This document shows positions 1-8,865 of a DNA stretch of 64,000 bases, in pieces. The DNA is from Gimesia alba (GTDB lineage: Bacteria > Planctomycetota > Planctomycetia > Planctomycetales > Planctomycetaceae). The stretch lies in the NCBI RefSeq assembly GCF_007744675.1, contig NZ_CP036269.1, positions 1,565,501 to 1,629,500 on the forward strand, given 5' to 3'. Made by a program: the position numbers and the translations under genes. Under the pieces are notes generated by a model. It did not search any database and was not told the DNA's origin. It worked only from the letters and a program-made list of their open reading frames with translations. Positions within the stretch are counted from its first letter, which is position 1, and each line of letters starts with the position of its first letter.

Positions 1-2284
1 CCTGACTCGGGATGTGACTTATTCTATTGCGAATCAGGACATCGCTTCGATTTCGAATGATGGTTATATCACCCCGCTCAAAGATGGCAAGACTCAGTTA
101 ACAGTAACCGCGAAGAATGGCAAGACAGCTACCATTCCGGTTTCCATTGAGGGCATTGCAACACCGGATGCGATCAATTTCAAAAATCAGGTCGTTCCCA
201 TTTTTACCAAGTTGACCTGTAACAGTGGTGGATGTCACGGAAAAGCCAGCGGACAGAACGGTTTTAAATTGTCGTTGCTCGGTTTTTATCCTGAAGACGA
301 TTATGAATTCCTCGTCAAAGAGGGCCGAGGACGTCGTCTGTTTCCGACCTCTCCCTCAGAGAGCCTGTTGTTAACCAAAGGAACCGGAGTCACGCCTCAC
401 GGTGGTGGCAAATTGATAAAGCCCGATTCTTATGAGTACCGTCTGCTCTATCGCTGGATTGAGCAAGGCATGCCATACGGTAGTGACAAAGACCGGACGG
501 TTGCCTCGATTGAATGCTTTCCTGCGACCCGCACGATGGGGCAGGAAGCCGAGCAACAGATTTCCGTGATTGCCACCTATTCTGATGGTTCAACTGAAGA
601 CGTCACTCGGATGGCTCTGTTCGAAGCGAACGATTCAGAAATGGCGGAAGTCAATAAAACCGGTCTGGTCAAAACATTAAATCTGTCTGGTGAAGTTGCC
701 ATCATGGCTCGTTACCAGGGGCAGGTCTCGACGTTCCGGGCGACGATTCCTCTGGGAATTGAAATTGCGAAATTACCTGAATCGAAAAACCTGATTGACG
801 AAGCCGTCTTCAATAAACTGAAAGTGTTGGGGATTCCTCCCTCACCGGTCGCCAATGATTCGACCTTCATGCGACGTGTCTATATCGACATCACGGGAAC
901 AACCCCCAGTGAAGAAGAAGTCAAAGCATTTCTGGCTGACAAAGATCCTGCCAAACGGGATAAACTGATTGATCGTCTGATCGACAGCCCCGCATATGCA
1001 GATTACTTTGCCAACAAATGGAATATGGTTTTACGTAACAAGAAGCTGCAGCCCGTTGATATTGCCGGCACAAATGCCTTTTATCAGTGGATCTGGAACA
1101 GTCTGTACGAGAATAAACCTTACAACCAATTTGTAGGTGAAATTCTTTCTGCTTCAGGAGAATTCCGACAGAATCCTGCTGTGGTCTGGTACCGCGAAGT
1201 CAATACTGTTGAAGAGCAAGTTGAAGACACCGCGCAGCTATTTCTGGGATTGCGAATTCAATGTGCCCGTTGTCATCATCACCCCTTTGAAAAATGGAGC
1301 CAGAATGACTATTACGGTCTGGCAGCCTTCTTCAGTCGGGTAGGAACGAAAGATCCAACAGCCGGGTCAATTGGAACACGTGGCTTCCGTGATAAGCGAG
1401 TCTTCCATAGAGAAGGTGCTGCCACAGCCAAGAATATCCGCTCGGGTGAAAACCTGAAGCCCACTGCTCTGGGAATGCAGCCTCTGGACCTGAGTCCGGA
1501 GCGTGATCCCCGTGTCGCACTGGTGCAATGGTTATCTCGTACCGACAATCCGTTCTTTGCAAAAGCACTGGTCAATCGGTATTGGAAACACTTCTTTGGA
1601 CGAGGAATTGTGGAACCCGAAGACGATATGCGGGCAACGAATCCTCCTGCGAATCCAGAGTTGCTGGATGGTCTGGCAAAACACTTTGTCGAAAGCGGCT
1701 TTGATTTGAAGGAACTGGTGCGTGCGATCTGCCGCTCCAATGCCTATCAGCTCAGTTCGCTGCCCAATGAATATAACCTGAAGGACAAACAGAATTTCTC
1801 CCGTTACTATCCTAAACGACTGACGGCAGAAGTGTTGTACGATGTTTTCCATCAGGTCACAAATTCAACTCAGCGGTTCTCAGGGCTTCCTGCAGAAACT
1901 AAAGCGATTCAGATTACTGATGCGACTTCCGCTCCTTACTTCTTGAAAGTGTTTGGGCAGCCTCAGGCAGATACCGCCTGTGAATGTGAACGTTCGCAGA
2001 GTGCGAACCTGGCTCAGAGTCTGCATCTGCTGAACAGTAAAGAAGTTCAAGATAAGATTACCGGCGGCAGCAGCCGTGCGGCGATGCTTGCGAAAGATAC
2101 CAAGCGATCCAATGAAGAAAAAGTCAAAGAACTGTATCGCTGGGTCTACTCCCGTGCACCTCAAGAGCAGGAAATGAAATTTGCACTTTCCTACATTGAG
2201 CGGCACAAAGAAAAGCCTCAGATCGCGTATGAAGACATCATCTGGGCTTTGATCAATACCAAAGAATTCCTGTTTAACCACTAA
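1..2284 (+). CDS. DUF1549/DUF1553 surface protein with cytochrome-like motifs (5' partial)
   Basis: The gene is cut by the left edge: the frame is open from base 2 and the GTG at 14 lies inside a bacterial Ig-like (BIG2) domain, so it is not the start. Order seen: end of a BIG2 domain, a CNSGGCH motif (bases 218-238, CX4CH), a second Ig-like segment, DUF1549 (about 780-1040), a canonical heme-type CARCH motif at 1262-1276, and DUF1553 (about 1500-2250). This is the typical architecture of planctomycete cell-surface proteins whose biochemical role is unknown; heme binding is inferred from the motifs only. It is followed by a terminator at 2316-2360, then by two further secreted proteins on the same strand. 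The family assignment is firm; the function is not. Confidence 0.9.
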   Translation, partial: LTRDVTYSIANQDIASISNDGYITPLKDGKTQLTVTAKNGKTATIPVSIEGIATPDAINFKNQVVPIFTKLTCNSGGCHGKASGQNGFKLSLLGFYPEDDYEFLVKEGRGRRLFPTSPSESLLLTKGTGVTPHGGGKLIKPDSYEYRLLYRWIEQGMPYGSDKDRTVASIECFPATRTMGQEAEQQISVIATYSDGSTEDVTRMALFEANDSEMAEVNKTGLVKTLNLSGEVAIMARYQGQVSTFRATIPLGIEIAKLPESKNLIDEAVFNKLKVLGIPPSPVANDSTFMRRVYIDITGTTPSEEEVKAFLADKDPAKRDKLIDRLIDSPAYADYFANKWNMVLRNKKLQPVDIAGTNAFYQWIWNSLYENKPYNQFVGEILSASGEFRQNPAVVWYREVNTVEEQVEDTAQLFLGLRIQCARCHHHPFEKWSQNDYYGLAAFFSRVGTKDPTAGSIGTRGFRDKRVFHREGAATAKNIRSGENLKPTALGMQPLDLSPERDPRVALVQWLSRTDNPFFAKALVNRYWKHFFGRGIVEPEDDMRATNPPANPELLDGLAKHFVESGFDLKELVRAICRSNAYQLSSLPNEYNLKDKQNFSRYYPKRLTAEVLYDVFHQVTNSTQRFSGLPAETKAIQITDATSAPYFLKVFGQPQADTACECERSQSANLAQSLHLLNSKEVQDKITGGSSRAAMLAKDTKRSNEEKVKELYRWVYSRAPQEQEMKFALSYIERHKEKPQIAYEDIIWALINTKEFLFNH

Positions 2285-2315
2285 ATTCGAATTCCGATAA
2301 AAGTCTCTGAAATTC

Positions 2316-2360
2316 AAGCTGACAGCTATTTTATGTTTAGACAATGGTTGTCAGCTTTTT
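2316..2360 (+). terminator. Rho-independent terminator after the DUF1549/1553 gene
   Basis: A perfect 9-bp stem (AAGCTGACA at 2316-2324, TGTCAGCTT at 2349-2357) with a 24-base loop, followed by a run of T. It lies 30 bases after the stop codon. Confidence 0.75.
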
Positions 2361-2479
2361 TACAATAAACTTAAGATAGTCTGGGGCTCCGGTTCTTTTT
2401 TGTGAAGAGCCGGGTCGCCTTGGGGCTCCCTCCTGAATTCCTCCCAGAAACTTCCATCCAGAAAATTGGTAGCAGTATT

Positions 2480-5281
2480 ATGACGCATACGCGATTTTTT
2501 GACCGACGTCGTTTATTTGCGAAGGTTGTATGTTTTCTTGTCGCAGGAATTGGGGCATGTTGTCTGACAAACATACAGTCCCTCCAGGCACAGTTGCCTC
2601 AGACAACTGTGTACGCAGTCTCTCCCTCAGGAGGCCAGAAAGGTCAGACTGTAGAAGTGAAGGTGACGAACGGCAAAGACCTGGAAAACCTGGACTCACT
2701 CTGGTTCAGTCATCCCGGCATCAAAGCCGTTCCCAAAATACAGGAAAGCAATGGGAAAAAGACACCGATTGCTAATACCTTTATGGTGACGGTTGGCAAA
2801 GAGGTGCCTGCCGGCGTATATGATGTCCGAGCACATGGCTTGTATGGACTGAGCAACCCACGTTCATTTGTTGTAGGTGATCTGCTAGAAAAGGCGGAAG
2901 CAGAACCGAATAACAAGTCCGATCAAGCAACCGCCGTTGCTATGGATTCCGTTGTCAATGCAGGCCTGCAAGGGGCCACTGATGTGGATTATTTTTCGTT
3001 CCCCGGTAAAAAGGGAGAGAAGGTTTCGATTGACTGTCGGGCGGCTCGCATTGATTCACCAATGGTTGCTGTCGTCGAACTTTATGGACCTGACAACAAA
3101 CGCCTCGCCAGCGAACGCGATACCTTTCGAAACGATCCATACATCAATCTGACGCTGCCGCAAGATGGCACCTATCAGATTAAAGTATTCGACCTGACCT
3201 ATTCAGGTGGAGCACAACACGTCTATCGCTTGAGTGTGCATAAAAAACCGCATATCGAATTTATTATGCCTCCCTCCGGAACACCGGGGACAACTTCCAA
3301 TTATACATTGTATGGTTATAACCTGCCGGGAGGAAAAATCTCGGACTGGAGCATCGGTGATGAGCCTCTCCAGGAAGTTCAGGTTTCTATTGCACTGCCA
3401 GCGAAACCCACCACATTAGAAATGGGAGAGCAGGGCTTTCCGCATGAAGTAAGTGCAGACGGGTTTTCCTATGTCTGGGAGTCACCGGCCGGAAGTTCGA
3501 ATCCAGTAACGATTTTCTTTGCGGAAGGAAAAATCGTTCGCGATGAACAGACAAAAGAAGAGACGTTGAGCATTCCCGGAGAGTTTGTGGGACAGTTTGA
3601 AGCAAAAAATGACGTTGATACTTTTCGCTTTACCGGTAAGGCCAAAGAAAAATATTCGATCGAAGTCTTTGGTCAGCGAAACGGAATTGTGATGGACCCT
3701 GTGATCGTCGTTGATCAGGTAATCAAAGATAAAGAGGGTAAAGAGACATTCAAACGCTTGGCCAATGTAGGAGCGACCAGTGTCTTCCCGGATCTGGGGG
3801 GCAAATTATTCGATACACGAACCGATGATCCTTACTACCTGTTTACCGCTCCCGCTGATGGTGAGTACCGGGTGACCCTGCGTGATCTTCAGTTTGAAAC
3901 GCGTGGAAATCCGCGTATGGTTTATCGGGCAGTACTGCGACAGCCTAAGCCTGATTATCGACTGGTGGCCTTACCTCTACATCCGCAAGCCGTTAATACG
4001 GGCGGCGCTCCTGCCGCGATCGCTCTGCGAAAAGGGGACAGTTTCAAAATCTCTGTGATGGCGCTGAGACAGGATGGCTTCAATGAAACAATTGATCTTT
4101 CGGTTAAAGGGCTACCAGCCGGTGTGACCTGTAAAGCGGCGAGTATTGGTGCCGGCAGCAATAATGCAGAGATGATTATCACTGCCGATGAATCAGCGAA
4201 AAAATGGTCGGGCCAAATCGAAATTGTTGGTCATGCAGCAGGCCCTGACGCTAAGAAACTGGAGCGGGTTGCACGTGCTGCGACGGTTTTGAGGCCAGTG
4301 GCAGTGAATATTCGTGCGGAGTCTCGAATTGCACGCTCGCTGGGGCTGTCTGTGATTGATGAAGTCGCTCCCTATCAGGTGGTGGCGGATGTTGCCGAGG
4401 TCAAAGTGAATCAAGGGCGACAGATTTTGGTTCCCGTCAAAGTTGTCAAACGCACGGGATTTGATAATGCCGTGGCGCTCGCCTGGAGTGGTGTTCCTAA
4501 AAACAGCAATATTACGACGCAGAATAAAACGATCGCCAAAGGCAAACAGGAAGAATTGTTCCAGGTTTTCGTCAAGAACAATGCGAAGCCCGGCGTGTAT
4601 ACAACTTACTTGCAGTCGACCGTAGATGTCTCTTACCGTCGTAACCCCGGTCAAGTTGACGATGCCAAAAAAGAACAGGCTGAGCTGGCAAAGAAATTGA
4701 CCGATGCACAAGCCGCTCTGGCAGCTGCGACTAAAAAACGGGATGAGATTGCCAAAGCTTCGGATAAGACGGCGGAACAAAAGAAAGCAGAACAGGCTAA
4801 AGCAGAAGCGGAAGTCAAAGCGGCAACAGCGAGTGTGAAAGCCGCCGATGCTGCGAAGAAAGCGTCTGACAAGAAAGTGGCTGCTGCAGAAAAGGCGGCT
4901 GCTCCCAAGACCGTTAAAGTGTATGCTCCCTCAACGCCTTTAGTGATTCGCGTCAATCCGGCTCCGGTCACGCTGACTTTGAATGTTCCCAGTGGTGGTG
5001 CACTGAAGAAGGGGGCGGGCATTGATGTCAAAGCGACCATTAAACGGATCAATAATTTTAAAGGACCAGTGGAATTGACGTTGCCGCTTCCCCCCGGTGT
5101 GAAGGGAGTCACTGCGACTACCGTTCAGATTCCGGCTGATCAGACCGAAGCGACAATTCCAATTAAGGCTGGTGCAGATGCCACTGAAGGCGATCTGGCG
5201 AACATGGTGGTACGTGCCAAAGCTGACTTCCAGGGGGAAGCTCTGGTGGATGCACCGATCAAGCTAAAAGTAACCAAGTAA
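2480..5281 (+). CDS. Secreted PPC-domain protein with Ala/Lys coiled coil
   Basis: Start chosen at the ATG at 2480, which opens directly into a signal peptide (residues 1-37, positive RRR then hydrophobic core, ending ...SLQAQ); a GTG at 2402 in the same frame would only add 26 residues with no export signal. The 933-residue product has an IPT-like N-terminal segment, a PPC (bacterial pre-peptidase C-terminal) domain at about 139-253, a second PPC-like segment around 370-500, further beta-rich regions, an Ala/Lys/Glu-rich coiled coil at about 727-810, and a final beta domain. PPC domains usually sit on secreted proteins of planctomycetes without a known catalytic role. No protease domain is visible. 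The coiled coil is matched by one in the next gene. Confidence 0.85.
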   Translation: MTHTRFFDRRRLFAKVVCFLVAGIGACCLTNIQSLQAQLPQTTVYAVSPSGGQKGQTVEVKVTNGKDLENLDSLWFSHPGIKAVPKIQESNGKKTPIANTFMVTVGKEVPAGVYDVRAHGLYGLSNPRSFVVGDLLEKAEAEPNNKSDQATAVAMDSVVNAGLQGATDVDYFSFPGKKGEKVSIDCRAARIDSPMVAVVELYGPDNKRLASERDTFRNDPYINLTLPQDGTYQIKVFDLTYSGGAQHVYRLSVHKKPHIEFIMPPSGTPGTTSNYTLYGYNLPGGKISDWSIGDEPLQEVQVSIALPAKPTTLEMGEQGFPHEVSADGFSYVWESPAGSSNPVTIFFAEGKIVRDEQTKEETLSIPGEFVGQFEAKNDVDTFRFTGKAKEKYSIEVFGQRNGIVMDPVIVVDQVIKDKEGKETFKRLANVGATSVFPDLGGKLFDTRTDDPYYLFTAPADGEYRVTLRDLQFETRGNPRMVYRAVLRQPKPDYRLVALPLHPQAVNTGGAPAAIALRKGDSFKISVMALRQDGFNETIDLSVKGLPAGVTCKAASIGAGSNNAEMIITADESAKKWSGQIEIVGHAAGPDAKKLERVARAATVLRPVAVNIRAESRIARSLGLSVIDEVAPYQVVADVAEVKVNQGRQILVPVKVVKRTGFDNAVALAWSGVPKNSNITTQNKTIAKGKQEELFQVFVKNNAKPGVYTTYLQSTVDVSYRRNPGQVDDAKKEQAELAKKLTDAQAALAAATKKRDEIAKASDKTAEQKKAEQAKAEAEVKAATASVKAADAAKKASDKKVAAAEKAAAPKTVKVYAPSTPLVIRVNPAPVTLTLNVPSGGALKKGAGIDVKATIKRINNFKGPVELTLPLPPGVKGVTATTVQIPADQTEATIPIKAGADATEGDLANMVVRAKADFQGEALVDAPIKLKVTK

Positions 5282-5374
5282 TATAAACGCATTCAAGAAA
5301 CAATTTCAGAATTAGAACATAGGCAGTTGCTTGTTTTTTCAACTGTTTCAACAGTGATAACAGAGGGGCACGTT

Positions 5375-8300
5375 ATGCGGAACCGGTTTGCTAATTTATG
5401 TGTGGTGTTAGCTGCAGTTTTTGCCGCTGGAAGTTTTGCGGTGGCAGAAGAAAAACCGATCAAACCTGCGAAAGTAGAGTTGGGACGTCCTGTCAGCTTT
5501 GAGAAAGATGTGTTTCCGATCCTGGATGCCAATTGCATCGCCTGCCATAACGTAGCGAAAAAAGAAGGCTCGCTCGTTCTGGAAAATGTCGAAGCGTTGA
5601 TCAAGGGTGGAGACAGCGGTGCTTCAGTAGTACCCGGGAAACCTGATGAAAGTTATCTCTACAATGTTGCAGCCCGCGTCGAAGAAAGTTTCATGCCCCC
5701 GCTGCCGAACAAGGTGGGAGCCAAAGCGTTAACGCCTCAGCAGGTTGGTATTCTACGTCAGTGGATTATCGAAGGTGCCAAATCCAGTGGAAAGTCTGCT
5801 GATGCGGGCGTTGCCTGGCAGTCTCTGCCACCTGGTTTGAACTCAATTTATGCGACCGCACTTTCTCCCTGGGCACGTTATGCAGCAGTCGGGCGTGCGA
5901 ATCGTATTTCTGTCTACGATCTGGCTTCCGGAACTGAAGCAGCCACATTAAATGATCCTGCTTTGGTGAAATTGCAAAAGGATGGAAAACCATTTTATCC
6001 GCAGGGAGCCGCACATCGCGATTTTGTACATTCACTCGCGTTTAATTCAGATGGCAGTCTGCTTGCTTCAGGCGGCTATCGGGTTGTTAAACTCTGGAAG
6101 AAATCGATCGGGAATGTGGTCAAGAAAATCGATCTTCCTGCCGCTGTGAACAGCATGGCATTGAACGCAGACCGTAGCGTGCTGGCCGTTGCAACTGCTG
6201 ACAATTCTGCCTCTCTCTGGAAATTGCCGGAAGGGAAGAAATTGGTAGATTTGAAAGGGCACGCTGGCGAAATCAAAGGGCTGGCCTTTACTCCGGATCG
6301 CTCGAAAGTGGTTACATCTTCGGCTGATCAAAGTTTGCGTGTCTGGAATGCCGCCGATGGTAAGCAGATTTCAACTATGAAAACACCAGCCGTCATTAAT
6401 TCATTGACGGTCAGTAAAGATGGCGCTCAGGTGATGGCGGGCGCCGCAAACAACATCATTTATGTCTGGCCTCTGACGATTCCCGCTCCCAAAGCAGGAG
6501 AAAAAGCACCAGAGATTCCTGCCGCTCTGTATGAGCTAAAGGGACATACCAAACCCGTTTCATCAGTCGAACTGGTCATGCCGGCAGGCACACAACTGGT
6601 CTCTGGCAGTGAAGACGGTACTGTCCGTGTCTGGGACTTGAATGGCAAAAAACAGGTTCGGTCGATCAACCACGGGGCGCCTGTTACAGACGTTGATGTC
6701 AGTCCTGATGCTAAAAATATCGTTTCGGTATCCGTTAACGGAACAGGAAAGATCTGGCAGTTGAGTGACGGCAAAATGCTGAAGGAATTCCGCGGCGATC
6801 TAGCGAAAGAACGCGCGTTGATTGTAGCGACCGAAGCACAGACCGTTGAAAAGCAAAAAGTTGCTTTAGGTGACGCCGCAGTTAAAGCTGCTGACAAGAA
6901 TGTCAAAGATCGTGAAACAGAACTGAAAAAACGGAATGAAGAATTGGCGGCAGCGAAAAAGGCATTGCCGGAAGCTAAGAAAAAGGCTGATGAATCTGCC
7001 AAGAAGGTAGAAGCAGCCAAGGCTGAACAGGCGAAATTGCTGGCCGATCATAAGAAAAAAGGCGAAGATGCTGTTAAAGCAGCCAATGCACAAAAGGCGG
7101 CTGCGGACAAAGCGGTTGCTGACGCTGATGCAAAGCTGAAGCAGGTTAATCAGCAGAATCAGACTGCGATTGCAGCAGCCGAAAAAGAGGTGGCTGCGGC
7201 CAAGAAAGCATTGGATGATGCCAATGCGGTCAAGCCTGATCCAAAAGATAAAGCTGCAGAGCAAAAGAAGAAGGACGCCGTTGCGAAAGCAAAAACCGCC
7301 TTTGACGCAGTACAGAAAAAACTGGCTGCAGCAAAGCAGAAAAAAACGACTGATGAAAAACAGGCAACGCAGGCTATTCAGACGGCAAAGCAGGCCGTTG
7401 CAAAAGCGACTGCTGCAGTAACGGCTGCGACGAAGCTGGCTGCTTCCAAACCTGATACGAAAGCCGTCGATAAGAAAGTTGCTGACGCTGAAGCCGAAGC
7501 GAAAAAACTGGCCGATGCGGCTACAGCAGCAGCAAAAAAGATTACTTCTTCAGAGCGTTCTGTTAAAGTCGCAGAAACCACTCTGACGAAAATCAAAGGC
7601 CAACTTGCTGAGCGCACTAAGGAGAAAGCTGCTTTAGATGCATCGGCTAAAAAACTGGACGCAGCTCTTGCGGAAGCAAAAAAACAGGCCGCAGTTCTGA
7701 CTCCCATTAAAGCCGTTGCTTTCTCTGAAGATGGCAAACAGGTTGTGACTGGTGATGACAGTCATCAAGTTCGCGTATGGGATGTGGCTTCCGGTAAAGA
7801 ACTGGATACATTAGCCGGTCATACCGCAGCTGTCTCCTCTGTTGGATATACATCCAAGACAACCGTCGTTTCCGGCAGTGCTGATAAGACGGTTTTAATT
7901 CAGAGTATTCAACCTGTCTGGTCACTGATTGCCCAGTTGGGCGCTGATACCAAAGACCCAATGAATGTGGGTGGATCACCAATCTCTAATCGGGCACTTT
8001 GTCTGGACTTCAGCCCGGATGGAAAGTTACTGGCTGTCGGAGGTGGAGATCCTTCACGAAGTGGTGAAATCATTCTTTGGGATGTTGCAACCGGTAAAGT
8101 GGTCCGGAAGCTCGATAATGCCCACAGCGATACCGTGCTGGGACTGAAGTTCTCTCGGACTGGAAAATCATTGCTGACTGGTGCTGCTGACAAGTTTGTG
8201 AAAATCTTTGATGTGGCGACGGGTAAGTTTGTGAAATCGTTTGAAGGACACACGCATCACGTACTGGATGTTGCCTGGAAAGCGGATGAATCCACGATAG

Positions 8301-8668
8301 TCAGTGCAGGAGCCGACAATGTGATTAAGGTCTGGAATATTGAAACCGGCGAACAGAAACGAACGATTTCCGGTTATTCCAAACAGGTGACGTCGATTTC
8401 TTTCCTCGGGTTGGGAGATAACATTGTCAGCGGTGGCGGCGATAAAACCGTTCGCATGCACCTGACGACCAACGGTAAAAATGTCCGCAATCTGGGTGGT
8501 TCTACAGACTACGTGTATAGCGTGGCTGGCAGCCGGGATGAGGCGACGGTGATTGCTGGTGGCGAAGATGGCATCTTGCGAGTCTGGGACGCAAAAACGG
8601 GGAAACTGCTTCATAGTTTTAATCCGCCCGCGGTCTCTGGAAATCAGCAGGCCAGTGCCGGAAAGTAA
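5375..8668 (+). CDS. Planctomycete cytochrome c domain (PSCyt1) fused to WD40 repeats with a coiled-coil insert
   Basis: ATG at 5375 follows a GAGGGG ribosome site and opens a signal peptide (residues 1-24); the TTG at 5327 is in frame but adds no signal. The 1097-residue product has a cytochrome c domain at about 40-135 with CIACH (residues 54-58) and a likely Met ligand in SFMPPLP, a first group of WD40 repeats (about 150-475), a roughly 300-residue Ala/Lys/Glu coiled coil (about 475-775), and a second WD40 group (about 780-1085). WD40 blades recur as (V/I)(R/K)VW(D/N) motifs. It should be exported and could carry heme c. Such cytochrome/WD40 fusions are common in planctomycetes, but the long coiled coil splitting the propeller region is unusual. 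Expression ends at the strong hairpin at 8708-8746. Confidence 0.88.
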   Translation: MRNRFANLCVVLAAVFAAGSFAVAEEKPIKPAKVELGRPVSFEKDVFPILDANCIACHNVAKKEGSLVLENVEALIKGGDSGASVVPGKPDESYLYNVAARVEESFMPPLPNKVGAKALTPQQVGILRQWIIEGAKSSGKSADAGVAWQSLPPGLNSIYATALSPWARYAAVGRANRISVYDLASGTEAATLNDPALVKLQKDGKPFYPQGAAHRDFVHSLAFNSDGSLLASGGYRVVKLWKKSIGNVVKKIDLPAAVNSMALNADRSVLAVATADNSASLWKLPEGKKLVDLKGHAGEIKGLAFTPDRSKVVTSSADQSLRVWNAADGKQISTMKTPAVINSLTVSKDGAQVMAGAANNIIYVWPLTIPAPKAGEKAPEIPAALYELKGHTKPVSSVELVMPAGTQLVSGSEDGTVRVWDLNGKKQVRSINHGAPVTDVDVSPDAKNIVSVSVNGTGKIWQLSDGKMLKEFRGDLAKERALIVATEAQTVEKQKVALGDAAVKAADKNVKDRETELKKRNEELAAAKKALPEAKKKADESAKKVEAAKAEQAKLLADHKKKGEDAVKAANAQKAAADKAVADADAKLKQVNQQNQTAIAAAEKEVAAAKKALDDANAVKPDPKDKAAEQKKKDAVAKAKTAFDAVQKKLAAAKQKKTTDEKQATQAIQTAKQAVAKATAAVTAATKLAASKPDTKAVDKKVADAEAEAKKLADAATAAAKKITSSERSVKVAETTLTKIKGQLAERTKEKAALDASAKKLDAALAEAKKQAAVLTPIKAVAFSEDGKQVVTGDDSHQVRVWDVASGKELDTLAGHTAAVSSVGYTSKTTVVSGSADKTVLIQSIQPVWSLIAQLGADTKDPMNVGGSPISNRALCLDFSPDGKLLAVGGGDPSRSGEIILWDVATGKVVRKLDNAHSDTVLGLKFSRTGKSLLTGAADKFVKIFDVATGKFVKSFEGHTHHVLDVAWKADESTIVSAGADNVIKVWNIETGEQKRTISGYSKQVTSISFLGLGDNIVSGGGDKTVRMHLTTNGKNVRNLGGSTDYVYSVAGSRDEATVIAGGEDGILRVWDAKTGKLLHSFNPPAVSGNQQASAGK

Positions 8669-8707
8669 GTTATTAAAGTATATAAGACGTGCTGAACGTC
8701 TTCTTCG

Positions 8708-8746
8708 AGCGGCTGTGCGACATTTTGTCGTAGAGCCGCTTTTTTT
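8708..8746 (+). terminator. Strong Rho-independent terminator after the cytochrome/WD40 gene
   Basis: Stem AGCGGCT/AGCCGCT (8708-8714 with 8734-8740) with a further inner stem CGACA/TGTCG and seven T residues at 8740-8746. A smaller hairpin AAGACGT/ACGTCTT precedes it at 8684-8702. Confidence 0.88.
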
Positions 8747-8865
8747 ATGTATTTTGATTGATACGATCTGTTGAAAATCACCACCTGATTGCACTGTTCC
8801 AGCCGACTGATTATATTCGCAGACACACTTGAAACTTGTTAGAAATCAGCAGGAACCATCTCATT

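Noticed and set aside
14-16. GTG as start of the first gene
   Set aside because: The frame is open upstream to the window edge and the codon lies within an Ig-like domain, so the gene is truncated.
6460-7020. Antisense frames over the coiled-coil regions (also 4651-5112 and 7378-7737, minus)
   Set aside because: Low-complexity Ala/Lys codons on the plus strand give long antisense frames; they lack ribosome sites and domain motifs.
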